Shown here piece by piece: positions 15,231 to 22,630 of a DNA stretch of 64,000 nt; position 1 is the stretch's first letter; each line of letters opens with the position of its first letter. A model generated the notes under the pieces. That model did no database searches, was not told the origin of the DNA, and saw nothing but the letters and a program-made list of their open reading frames with translations. Origin of the DNA: an uncultured Prevotella sp. (GTDB taxonomy: Bacteria > Bacteroidota > Bacteroidia > Bacteroidales > Bacteroidaceae). Made by a program: the position numbers and the translations under genes. The stretch spans positions 1 to 64,000 of the forward strand of contig URCI01000001.1 in the NCBI GenBank assembly GCA_900546345.1. The letters are read 5' to 3'.

Positions 15231-16121
15231 CTACAAACTGTTTCTGTACGCCAGTGGCGTTACTCCCGTCTGCTTCTTGAAATAACGGTTGAAAGCAGTC
15301 GGCTCCGGGAAGTTCAGCCGCTGGCTGATTTCGCAAATCATCATGTCGGAGTGCTTTAGCAGGAGCTTGGCTTCCGTCGTCGTTGTGCGATGTATCCAGT
15401 CCATCACTGACAGTCCGGATTGCTGCCGTACCACATCGCTGAGGTGGTTGGGGGTAATGTGGAGTTGCTCCGCATAGAAAGGAATGTTTCGCTGTGTAGT
15501 TCCATACTGCCGCAGCAAGTGGATGAAACGTGCCATTATTTCTTCTCCTCTTGACTGCCTGCTGTTATTCCCATCATACATCGTCTTATTGAGGCTTGCT
15601 GCATCGGCCACCATAGCAAGAAAGAGAAGGCTGACGGCGGTGTCGCACACCTTGGCGCGCGTCATTTGTTCGTAAAGAAGGTCAAAGTAAGTGCCGAAGC
15701 GCTTGCGGTCGGCCTCTTCCAAGAACAAGTGCTGCACTTCCTTGGGCAGGAGACGATCTGTGCTGTCGCCGTCAATGCCAGGAAGATCAATCGCCGTCAG
15801 AGCCTCAGCGGCAAAGTCCTTACTGAGACTCTGAACCTCTACGACGGTATCTGAAGGAAGGACGAGTATCTCATTGCCTTGCAGGAGATGGTCGACGAGA
15901 TTGATACGATACGATGCCCTTCCAGCTAATATGTGCAGCAGTCTCCACTCGGCAAGTCTCATGGGCTGCCCGATGATTATTTGTTTTTTTACAATTTCCG
16001 ACTGTCTCACAAGGATGAAATGTTGTCCCACCACATTCCTATAATCTTGGTTGCGTGACACTTGGTCATCGCTGATGCGATTTTTGATGTCGGCGGCATC
16101 TATGGTCTCTATTCCTTTCAT
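15231..16121 (-). CDS. AraC-family transcriptional regulator
   Basis: A 296-residue regulator with a cupin-like N-terminal half containing GRASYRINLVDHLLQGNEILVLP. The C-terminal AraC domain has two HTH motifs, LHITPNHLSDVVRQQSGLSV and ICEISQRLNFPEPTAFNRYF, the latter closing with KKQTGVTPLAYR. The ATG at 16121 (MKGIETID) is preferred over one at 16142, which adds seven odd residues and lies in the intergenic region. It is divergent from the HXXEE membrane gene across 125 bases, so it may control that gene and itself. Confidence 0.88.
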   Translation of the reverse strand: MKGIETIDAADIKNRISDDQVSRNQDYRNVVGQHFILVRQSEIVKKQIIIGQPMRLAEWRLLHILAGRASYRINLVDHLLQGNEILVLPSDTVVEVQSLSKDFAAEALTAIDLPGIDGDSTDRLLPKEVQHLFLEEADRKRFGTYFDLLYEQMTRAKVCDTAVSLLFLAMVADAASLNKTMYDGNNSRQSRGEEIMARFIHLLRQYGTTQRNIPFYAEQLHITPNHLSDVVRQQSGLSVMDWIHRTTTTEAKLLLKHSDMMICEISQRLNFPEPTAFNRYFKKQTGVTPLAYRNSL

Positions 16122-16213
16122 GACGAGATGGATTTTTTGCAAAGGTAATACTATTCCGTGAAATTGTACATAAAAGCGGGCTTTTTGTTTGTCTATGGCT
16201 TAATGATTCATAG

Positions 16214-16221
16214 TAATTTTG
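16214..16221 (+). promoter_or_regulatory. -7 box before the HXXEE gene
   Basis: TAATTTTG, 25 bases before the ATG at 16247. The nearest TTTG (16188-16191) is 22 bases away, longer than usual, which would suit an activator-dependent promoter. Confidence 0.45.
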
Positions 16222-16246
16222 CATTCGAAATATAAAATATCAGAAC

Positions 16247-16873
16247 ATGAAAAGGTTTATAAAGTATTATGCGCTGGAAATTTACACCGTATTGGCTCTG
16301 TCGTTTATTGTTGCTGCGGCTGTTATAGGCAACTTGTCAACGGTTCAGAAACTTGTGGTTGTCGATGCGCTGTTGTTCGTCCTGCATGAATGGGAGGAAG
16401 GGCATTATCCCGGTGGGTTCATCAAACTGATTTCCGGCCTTGTCGGTATAAAAGTGGATGATGAGATGAGCCGTGCCAGCAGGATTCCCGCCGGTATTCT
16501 GCTGCTGACACTTAGCATCGTACCGTTTGTTTTCGACACGACACCTTTGATAACCATTGCTGTGGCAACCTTTGGTTTCATAGAGTGTTTTGTCCACACG
16601 ATGGGCATCCGACTTTTTCGCATGAAGCGGTTCTATACGCCCGGCATGGTAACGGCATGGTTGGAGTTTGTCGTAAGCGTGATGATGATAACCTATCTTG
16701 CAGTGAACGATATTGCCCGGTGGTATGACTATGTCTTTGGTCCATTGCTAATGATTGTGTGCTTTGGGCTTCTCCAGAAGACCATGACGCTCATGGTGGG
16801 TATTCGTTACAGTGACTTCTTTATGGATAGCCTTTCAGTAATTCTTTCGTCTGTGGGCGGTTGCACGAGTTAG
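16247..16873 (+). CDS. HXXEE-domain membrane protein
   Basis: A 208-residue integral membrane protein with about five hydrophobic segments, for example ALSFIVAAAVIGNL, RIPAGILLLTLSIVPFVF and LEFVVSVMMITYLAV. The HEWEEGHYPGGF sequence near residues 47-58 contains the HxxEE motif that names the family, and the later ECFVHTMGIR resembles a second conserved site. The histidine and glutamates could bind a metal, but the family has no established function. The divergent AraC regulator is the likely partner in control. Confidence 0.85.
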   Translation: MKRFIKYYALEIYTVLALSFIVAAAVIGNLSTVQKLVVVDALLFVLHEWEEGHYPGGFIKLISGLVGIKVDDEMSRASRIPAGILLLTLSIVPFVFDTTPLITIAVATFGFIECFVHTMGIRLFRMKRFYTPGMVTAWLEFVVSVMMITYLAVNDIARWYDYVFGPLLMIVCFGLLQKTMTLMVGIRYSDFFMDSLSVILSSVGGCTS

Positions 16874-17094
16874 CTTATGGTATCTGAAGGCTGACTTGGC
16901 GGGGAGATGCAGGCAATAGCGGCATCCACTCGTCAGAAGGGCATCGACGACAAGTCTGCTCCCTGCCGCGGATCTTGGAGGTTCCCGGGTGCTTCTTTCT
17001 TGCCACACGTGCGCGCCTCGGTGATGAATGCCATATGATTGAGAATTATTGTAAAGTAATTCTGCCCTTGGGCTATCCTCTGCCAATACCTTAA

Positions 17095-17523
17095 CTATGC
17101 GTCTTTTGGTTGTTTCTCCTCGATATTAAAATAGCTTTTGCGGATGATCCAAATGCGGAGAAGCCAAACGGCGAAGAAGCCGTTGCTGACCATCTCATAG
17201 ATGGTTCCCCACGGCTCGGGAACATGCAGTATGCGCTTGAGAAACCATAGAACAAGGTCAATGTTAAACAGCCAGTTCCAAATCTTATCCTTGTCGGTAA
17301 AGGTTAGACGTTTACTTTCACCGATGGGGACATATACATCAGCCGACGATTCTATGAATTTGTACATACTGCGGATGGTCACTTTATATCTGCCGGCAGG
17401 TAGGTTGACGTGCGCCTCATTGCCCTTGATCACGCCCAATAACTGGTCGTTGATAAGCAGGTAATGAGGTATCATTGCCATCAACTTGCCCTTTGGCGAT
17501 ATTATGAGTTGTGATTGCAGCAT
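17095..17523 (-). CDS. Hypothetical protein with beta-rich N-terminus and C-terminal membrane segments
   Basis: A 142-residue protein of unknown function. Residues 1-75 are strand-rich with an AGRYKVTIRSMYKF turn like surface-exposed beta-sandwich carriers (PEGA or DUF2846-like; not certain). Residues about 82-97 (WNWLFNIDLVLWFL) and 110-127 (SNGFFAVWLLRIWII) are hydrophobic and likely membrane-inserted. It starts 11 bases after the secreted thioredoxin-like gene stop, so the two are probably one transcript. The region 16874-17094 next to it holds no gene that I can see. Confidence 0.65.
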   Translation of the reverse strand: MLQSQLIISPKGKLMAMIPHYLLINDQLLGVIKGNEAHVNLPAGRYKVTIRSMYKFIESSADVYVPIGESKRLTFTDKDKIWNWLFNIDLVLWFLKRILHVPEPWGTIYEMVSNGFFAVWLLRIWIIRKSYFNIEEKQPKDA

Positions 17524-17534
17524 GATTATTTGCT

Positions 17535-18044
17535 TTACTTCTGCTCTACTGCCTTGGGGGTCCAGTTGTTGAAGAATCGAAGGACTTTGGCTTTGTTGTA
17601 GCCTTGGCCTTCTTCTAAGAAACTGGAATCCTGGATGTGGATGACTTTGCCGTTTTGGTCAAGTACAACAAATACGGGGAAACCGAAACGCTGCGGGTTG
17701 TCGAGACGCCGCATCAATGTCTTAGCTGCCTTGACTTGAGCATCTCCGCCTGACTTTCGTGGATTGTAATTGACGTGGATGTAGACGAAGTTGTCGTTGA
17801 CCACCCTTGCTATATCACTGTCCCTACTGATGAAGTCGGCAAAGCGAAGACACCACGGACACCAGTTGCCACCGACTTGACAAATGACATACTTCTCTGC
17901 ATTGCCTGCCTTTGCCTTAGCTACCGCCTTGTCGATCTGTTCCATCGGATTGATGGTCTCGTCATAAACTTTCTTCAAGCCTGTCTGTGCGCTCGCAACG
18001 AGTGCTGCGAGTGCGAATGTTATTGTAAGAATACTCTTCTTCAT
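17535..18044 (-). CDS. Secreted thioredoxin-like protein
   Basis: A 169-residue protein with a signal peptide (about 1-20, ending ALVASAQT) and a thioredoxin fold. The active site is WCPWC near residues 62-66, preceded by ICQVGGN. The cis-proline segment is FGFPVFVVLDQNGKVI. The double-Trp active site and the preceding EKY strand resemble DUF255/thioredoxin_7 proteins. It acts in the periplasm or on the outer face, probably in thiol reduction or disulfide exchange. It is first in an operon with the membrane protein downstream. Confidence 0.85.
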   Translation of the reverse strand: MKKSILTITFALAALVASAQTGLKKVYDETINPMEQIDKAVAKAKAGNAEKYVICQVGGNWCPWCLRFADFISRDSDIARVVNDNFVYIHVNYNPRKSGGDAQVKAAKTLMRRLDNPQRFGFPVFVVLDQNGKVIHIQDSSFLEEGQGYNKAKVLRFFNNWTPKAVEQK

Positions 18045-18149
18045 ATTAAGATTTTATTTTGACCACAAAAGTAATGAATTAATTAGCAAAGACAAAGGAA
18101 GACAGCAAAAAAATGCAGGCCCGAATAGATGAGTATCAAACTTTATTCG

Positions 18150-18157
18150 TATCTTTG
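18150..18157 (+). promoter_or_regulatory. -7 box before the small winged-helix gene
   Basis: TATCTTTG lies 65 bases before the ATG at 18223. The -33 element is unclear. The box helps to reject the longer reading that begins at 18157, inside the promoter. Confidence 0.5.
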
Positions 18158-18222
18158 TGGCCAATCAAAAACGATTGGAAATAATCAACTTATCAATAAC
18201 ATCAAACATAGGAGACATCATT

Positions 18223-18405
18223 ATGGCAACAAAAGACACAGTACTGGAGACCATGAAGCAGGCTGGCACGCCGCTCAATGCAGGTAAGATTGCAGAACTC
18301 TCTGGCCTTGACCGCAAGGAGGTGGATAAGGCGATGAAGGAACTCAAGGCAGAGGGCGCTATCGTATCGCCCGTCCGCTGCAAATGGGAACCGGCACAGA
18401 AGTAA
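18223..18405 (+). CDS. Small winged-helix-like DNA-binding protein
   Basis: A 60-residue basic protein: TVLETMKQAGTPLNAGKIAEL then GLDRKEVDKAMKELKAEGAI and a short strand. This is the helix-helix-helix-wing pattern of a minimal winged helix, similar to MarR/ArsR-like N-terminal cores. A purine-rich AGGAGA sits 8 bases before the ATG at 18223. The longer reading from 18157 overlaps the promoter and is rejected. It has no effector domain and its target is unknown. It converges on a HU-like gene across a region with tandem palindromic repeats. Confidence 0.75.
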   Translation: MATKDTVLETMKQAGTPLNAGKIAELSGLDRKEVDKAMKELKAEGAIVSPVRCKWEPAQK

Positions 18406-18590
18406 TCTGTTTCGAGAGTAACCTTTGTACACGGAACAACATGACATGGCTCTGTTGCCCCTGTTACCGTTGCTTATCAGACAAGCCGATGCGATGCAAG
18501 GAAAGTGAATTTCATGTTGTTCGCGTCCTTGTCTGCTGATGATAACAGTCACAATTTCAATTCAAAGATACTATATTCCGATGGGATCAA

Positions 18591-18648
18591 AGCCATGTTC
18601 TCATGGTCTCGTAGCCATGTTTTGATGGCCTCGAAGCCATGTTCTCAA
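18591..18648. repeat. Tandem 22-bp repeats, each with a palindromic core
   Basis: Two full units (18591-18612 and 18613-18634) and a partial third (18635-18648) share AGCCATGTTnTnATGGnCTCGn. Each unit holds an inverted core: CCATG-TTCT-CATGG in unit 1 and GCCAT-GTTTTG-ATGGC in unit 2. The array lies between convergent genes and contains no ORF. A second array of the same period is at 48042-48107. Outside this array and the hairpin below, nothing else was recognised in 18406-18754. Confidence 0.75.
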
Positions 18649-18670
18649 TGTGGTAATCCTATAGAAAAAG

Positions 18671-18716
18671 ATTGTTCGCTACGCAGAGAATGACCTTTCT
18701 CTACGCAGCGAACAAT
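18671..18716. repeat. 46-bp near-perfect inverted repeat
   Basis: Twenty-base arms starting ATTGTTCGCT (18671-18690) and ending GCGAACAAT (18697-18716) pair at 18 of 20 positions around a 6-base loop; the two exceptions are A-C or G-T type. Each arm contains CTACGCAG in the same direction as well. There is no T-run, so it may act as a bidirectional transcription block between convergent genes or as a protein-binding site. Confidence 0.7.
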
Positions 18717-18754
18717 CGTTTGTCAGGCAGCAAAAACAAGCGTTGAGATTCGCA

Positions 18755-19387
18755 CTACACTTCTGTATAGACGTTGGTGGTGCCTATCTTCGTCTTTTGT
18801 AGGATAGGATTGTCGCCCTTGGTCATGTTTTCAAGACATTTTCTTGCCGAGTGAGCGCTCAGCCCGGTGGCACGGCGATATTCTTCCACGGTCACATAAC
18901 GGTTGCCATTGGCATCTGACGACAGACAATTCTCCAGTTCTGGATTGCGCTGACTGTAGTAATTGGTGTCTATCGGATGGTTGCGACGGTCTATCTGAAT
19001 GCTTTGGAATTGCCTTTGCACAGTCTCACGAAACTCTTTGGTAGGCCGGAAGTCTATGCCACCCAACCAAATATCCTTGGCCGTTACTTTCTCGTCCTCA
19101 GTCATAGTCCGCAGGAACTGCGGTTTGATATAGAAACTGCCGATAGGCGTTTTCACCCGCTTATGCTCAGCGATGAGACGAGGTATGGCGCTCATCAGTG
19201 CGTCGAAGCATCGGGTGACATAGCCTTTAGGCAGATTCTCATACTCGTGGCAGAAGTCGTCAAGCTTGTCAAGTCCTACTTCCTCACGGGCATTGGAGGA
19301 TACATAGAGCATCTTCTGTCCGTTATCACCTTTGAAGTTGGATGGGTAAACTACCACATGCAACGGGTCTGTTTTCTGTCGTGCCAT
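18755..19387 (-). CDS. HU-family DNA-binding protein with C-terminal winged helix
   Basis: A 210-residue protein. The N-terminal half resembles Bacteroidota HU-like 'histone-like' domains: GYVTRCFDALMSAIPRLIAEH followed by the beta-arm segment RVKTPIGSFYIKPQF near residues 78-92. The C-terminal 50 residues, YVTVEEYRRATGLSAHSARKCLENM, look like a helix-turn-helix/winged helix ending in a short wing. It probably binds DNA with both domains; this two-domain form occurs in gut and oral Bacteroidales. The gene lies next to the 18.6-kb repeats, a possible but unproved target. Confidence 0.8.
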   Translation of the reverse strand: MARQKTDPLHVVVYPSNFKGDNGQKMLYVSSNAREEVGLDKLDDFCHEYENLPKGYVTRCFDALMSAIPRLIAEHKRVKTPIGSFYIKPQFLRTMTEDEKVTAKDIWLGGIDFRPTKEFRETVQRQFQSIQIDRRNHPIDTNYYSQRNPELENCLSSDANGNRYVTVEEYRRATGLSAHSARKCLENMTKGDNPILQKTKIGTTNVYTEV

Positions 19388-19630
19388 TTTCAGTAATCGA
19401 GTTGTAAATCTTCTTTTCGGGCCTTATCCATCACTCATGTTCTAACTATAGCAAGAATCATGATTGCCGGTACCTTTCATCAGTATGCAAAGATACTACT
19501 TTTCTTTGATATTATAGCTACTCAGTTCCACAAGATTACTATCACGGCCTCTGCGTCAGGTTCCGCCACAGCCACGAGCCAGGCCGAGAAGGAGCGGCGG
19601 GGATTGTCGAGACCACATTCGTAAGGGTAG

Positions 19631-19819
19631 ATACGGAAGGGTCTCGTTGATTTTCTTCACAGGGCCGCAGATGACCTCAATATGTACAAAATAGCTGGTG
19701 AACTCCTTCCGGCTGTGTTCAATGTCACTGCGCGCTCCATAGCCACTCATGCCCTGAGCATCTACGGTGACCACTCCGACGTGATGGCATGCCGTCAGAC
19801 GGGCTTCGCCATTTTCTAA
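19631..19819 (+). pseudogene. nifJ: Remnant of pyruvate:ferredoxin oxidoreductase
   Basis: The plus frame ending at TAA 19817-19819 encodes NMYKIAGELLPAVFNVTARS, then IATHALSIYGDHSDVMACRQ and TGFAIF. This matches a segment in the first domain of PFOR (NifJ), where pyruvate oxidoreductases read similarly before the large catalytic body. About 48 residues out of roughly 1,190 survive (19676-19819); the 45 bases upstream to the TAG 19628-19630 are in frame but not recognisable. A strong hairpin follows immediately. It is clearly non-functional. Confidence 0.82.
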
Positions 19820-19824
19820 CAGAT

Positions 19825-19866
19825 ACGCCCCTTGCAGAAGGATTTCTCCTCTGCAAGGGGCGTTTT
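19825..19866 (+). terminator. Strong hairpin terminator
   Basis: A perfect 14-bp stem ACGCCCCTTGCAGA / TCTGCAAGGGGCGT with an 11-base loop and a short T stretch. It sits between the nifJ remnant and the convergent exporter operon and may serve both strands. The rest of 19388-19926 holds no intact gene. Confidence 0.8.
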
Positions 19867-19926
19867 ACGTCATGACGGAACAAAACTCCATGTACCGTCC
19901 TTGCTTATACGCTTATCTCCTATGTG

Positions 19927-21480
19927 CTACCTTCCTAATTCCTTGCGCATTTCATGACCGAGCTTTCCCCAGTAAGGCAGGTGCTTCAGCGTTGAGCGTA
20001 CGGGACTGACGTGCCACAACATGAGCAACAGGAGGAAGAAACAACCACCCATGCACGTCACGCCATAGAGTTGCTTGATGCCGGTGAGCAGGCTCATCTC
20101 GGGCGTATAAGGGTGGGCACTGACTAGATTGTCCATGATATGATAGCGCAGCAGGAAGGCGTAGATGCTCTCGGTCATAGTACTCAGCAGACCATTGCGG
20201 ATGAAACCGCAGATGGTGAGACCCATGAAGAAATGCTGGAAGGGCATCAGCTCTTCGAGATAGAGCGTCATGGTGACAAAGAAGATGGTATAGCCAAACG
20301 AACGGAGGAACGTCGGCACGATGAGCATCTCGAAGTTGAGTCCGGGATACACGATGAAGTACATCGCCACCTGGTAGCTCAGCAGCAGGGCGAAGCCTAT
20401 CGTCAGCAGACGGGTATAGGCCTGCCGTGTCATCTTCATCCACCACAGACAGAACAGACAGCCGGTGACATTGCCAACGATGGTAATGAGGTTGAGCGGC
20501 GCGGCCGTCATCATGCCCCAGTGCGCTATGCTGCCCGTGAATGCATTTTGCAGTACCTGTGGTGTGGCGTTCATCACCTCAGCCACGGCAAACATTCCGA
20601 GTATCGGCAATAATGTCTTGTAGCGGAAGGCTTTCGGGTCGATATAGGGGTGATGGATGTGGCGCATGCGGCTGACCGCAAAGTAAGCCGTGATGACCGT
20701 TGCCACGACCACGCCGCGCCACAGACGGCTGTCCCACCAATTGTAGTATTCACCATAATGGAACAGCCATATCAACTCCAACAGCGTGACCGACCAGAGT
20801 ACGCCGCCAAGCCAGTCGATGGACAGAAAAGGAAGCGGACGCATGAAGCGGAAGTGACGGGTGCAGGTCCACAGAAAAAGCCATACGACCAGCAGCAACG
20901 CAATGACAAACCACTGCATCGTCTGCCATGAGTCGCCGAAATAGGTCAACTGGGACGACACCCACGCCCCGCCACTCATATCGCCTAAGACAACGATGTA
21001 GAGCAACGGGAAGAAGATGCGGAAGTCGCGGCGAGGAGTCATCCACAACTGGATATTGCTGAAGATCTCAAATGTCGCCATGAGCTTCAAATAACAGCAC
21101 ACAAACGACAGAAGGCAGAGCAACGGCAATGTGACGTGGACATCGGTGAAATTGAACAGTGCCAGCGTCAACAGGATGCAGATGATCATTCCGCCGACCG
21201 AAAACAGCTCTAAGCTGCGGTTGGTGAAACGGAACTTCATGCGGAACAATACCGGGAACGGCATTGCCACGCCTACGACTCCACAAAGGAAGATAAACGT
21301 GATGTCCTCACGCATGAGTCCTGTGGAGCCCACCATCTGCGATACTGAGCCCATGTAGATGGTGTTGACAAGTTGGAAAATAACGGCGCACACCAGGTAG
21401 AGCCATGGCTGGAGCTTCTTGGGAATGAAGTCCTTCAGCATGGGCATGGCAAAGGGGCGCCCTATCATTGGATCGGCCAT
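19927..21480 (-). CDS. MFS drug exporter subunit (EmrB-like)
   Basis: A 517-residue major facilitator protein with about 14 hydrophobic segments, in an operon order tolC-hlyD-mfs. Conserved MFS features are degenerate, but MSVSQMVGSTG-like loop 2 residues (YMGSVSQMVGSTGLM) and repeated Gly-rich helices fit a DHA2-like or Bacteroidota-specific exporter. Together with the periplasmic adaptor and outer-membrane channel it forms a tripartite pump across both membranes. The substrate is unknown. It starts 14 bases after the adaptor gene stop. Confidence 0.87.
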   Translation of the reverse strand: MADPMIGRPFAMPMLKDFIPKKLQPWLYLVCAVIFQLVNTIYMGSVSQMVGSTGLMREDITFIFLCGVVGVAMPFPVLFRMKFRFTNRSLELFSVGGMIICILLTLALFNFTDVHVTLPLLCLLSFVCCYLKLMATFEIFSNIQLWMTPRRDFRIFFPLLYIVVLGDMSGGAWVSSQLTYFGDSWQTMQWFVIALLLVVWLFLWTCTRHFRFMRPLPFLSIDWLGGVLWSVTLLELIWLFHYGEYYNWWDSRLWRGVVVATVITAYFAVSRMRHIHHPYIDPKAFRYKTLLPILGMFAVAEVMNATPQVLQNAFTGSIAHWGMMTAAPLNLITIVGNVTGCLFCLWWMKMTRQAYTRLLTIGFALLLSYQVAMYFIVYPGLNFEMLIVPTFLRSFGYTIFFVTMTLYLEELMPFQHFFMGLTICGFIRNGLLSTMTESIYAFLLRYHIMDNLVSAHPYTPEMSLLTGIKQLYGVTCMGGCFFLLLLMLWHVSPVRSTLKHLPYWGKLGHEMRKELGR

Positions 21481-21494
21481 AGTCTTGAATCGTT

Positions 21495-22574
21495 TTAGTA
21501 TTTCACCTCCGTCTCCACATTCAGACCGCTGAGCAGTTTCTTGATGTCCTCGGCTTTGTTGTCGCCGGTGAGCTCTATTCTCACCGGTATGCGCTGCTCC
21601 ACCTTGACAAAGTTGCCCGTAGCATTGTCAACGGGGATGTTGTCCATAGCAGCACCGGAGGCTGAGGAGACGGCGACCACCTTGCCCTGATAGGTAATGC
21701 CGGGAATGGCATCGCAGGTGAACGAGACGGACGCACCATTCTTGATATGACGGAGCTGTGATTCGCGGTAGTTGGCAATCACCCAGACACTGTTCTGGTC
21801 GACGATGTTCACCATGAGTTGTCCGGGCTGCACCAACTGGCCCACATAGATGTTCTTTCTGCCGACATATCCGTCGCAGGGAGCCGTGATGACGGTATAG
21901 GAGAGATTGAGCCGTGCCAGGTTGAGCTGTGCCTCAGCCACGCTCTCCCCGGCATGGCTCTGTCCGAGGCGCTGGCTTTGCTCTCCGCTCACACTGGCTG
22001 TTGCGGTGCGGCTTGCGGCTGCCTGTGACAGTCGTGCTTGTGCGGCCTGCCAGCGGCTGCGCGACTCCTCATAACGCGTCTTGGCATTGTCGTATTGCTG
22101 CGGTGTGACGGCTCCCTTGGCCAGCAACGCTGCATAGCGGTCGTAGTCGCGCTTGGCATTGTCCATGCTGACCTTGGCCTCGCTGATGCCAGCGTTGGCC
22201 ACGCGCATGCCCTCGCTGGCCACGCTGACATTGCGGCTGATGGTATGCATACCCGCACTCACAGCACCGCTGCCACGCTTTTGGCCACGGAGTGAGGCCT
22301 CAGCCTGAGCCAGTGCCAGACGATACTCGGCATCCTCGAGGATGACGAGCGTGTCGCCCTTGTGGACATATTGGAACTCATGGAAGCGAATCTCCTTGAT
22401 GAAGCCTTGTACACGGGTGTTGACGGGCGTCATGTTGCGGTGGACCATGGCGTTGTCGGTATATTCCTTGCGGCCGAAATGGATGAAACGGCTGCAAACA
22501 TAAGCCAGCCCGAGTACGAGCAAAGCGATGACAACGATATTGTAAGCTCTTAAAACCTGTTTTCTCTTATTCAT
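21495..22574 (-). CDS. HlyD/EmrA-type periplasmic adaptor
   Basis: A 359-residue membrane-fusion protein. One membrane anchor lies near residues 11-27 (IVVIALLVLGLAYVC). The lipoyl-like halves are ARVQGFIKEIRFHEFQYVHKG (first) and GYVGRKNIYVGQLVQPGQLM (second). Between them is a long Ala/Gln-rich coiled coil (residues about 85-215) that contacts the TolC channel. It links the MFS pump with the outer-membrane factor. The gene lies between the two in a single leftward operon. Confidence 0.92.
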   Translation of the reverse strand: MNKRKQVLRAYNIVVIALLVLGLAYVCSRFIHFGRKEYTDNAMVHRNMTPVNTRVQGFIKEIRFHEFQYVHKGDTLVILEDAEYRLALAQAEASLRGQKRGSGAVSAGMHTISRNVSVASEGMRVANAGISEAKVSMDNAKRDYDRYAALLAKGAVTPQQYDNAKTRYEESRSRWQAAQARLSQAAASRTATASVSGEQSQRLGQSHAGESVAEAQLNLARLNLSYTVITAPCDGYVGRKNIYVGQLVQPGQLMVNIVDQNSVWVIANYRESQLRHIKNGASVSFTCDAIPGITYQGKVVAVSSASGAAMDNIPVDNATGNFVKVEQRIPVRIELTGDNKAEDIKKLLSGLNVETEVKY

Positions 22575-22630
22575 GATGTGACTGAAATTCTATATAAATA
22601 TAATGTGTAGTTTTCTATGTCCTCTGTCGT

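Noticed and set aside
19556..19774. Minus-strand 72-codon ORF, and a neighbouring frame reading FRIYPYECGLDNPRRSFSAW
   Set aside because: Most of the interval is opposite the nifJ relic. The second frame looks somewhat protein-like but has no family match that I can name and no start, so it was left out.
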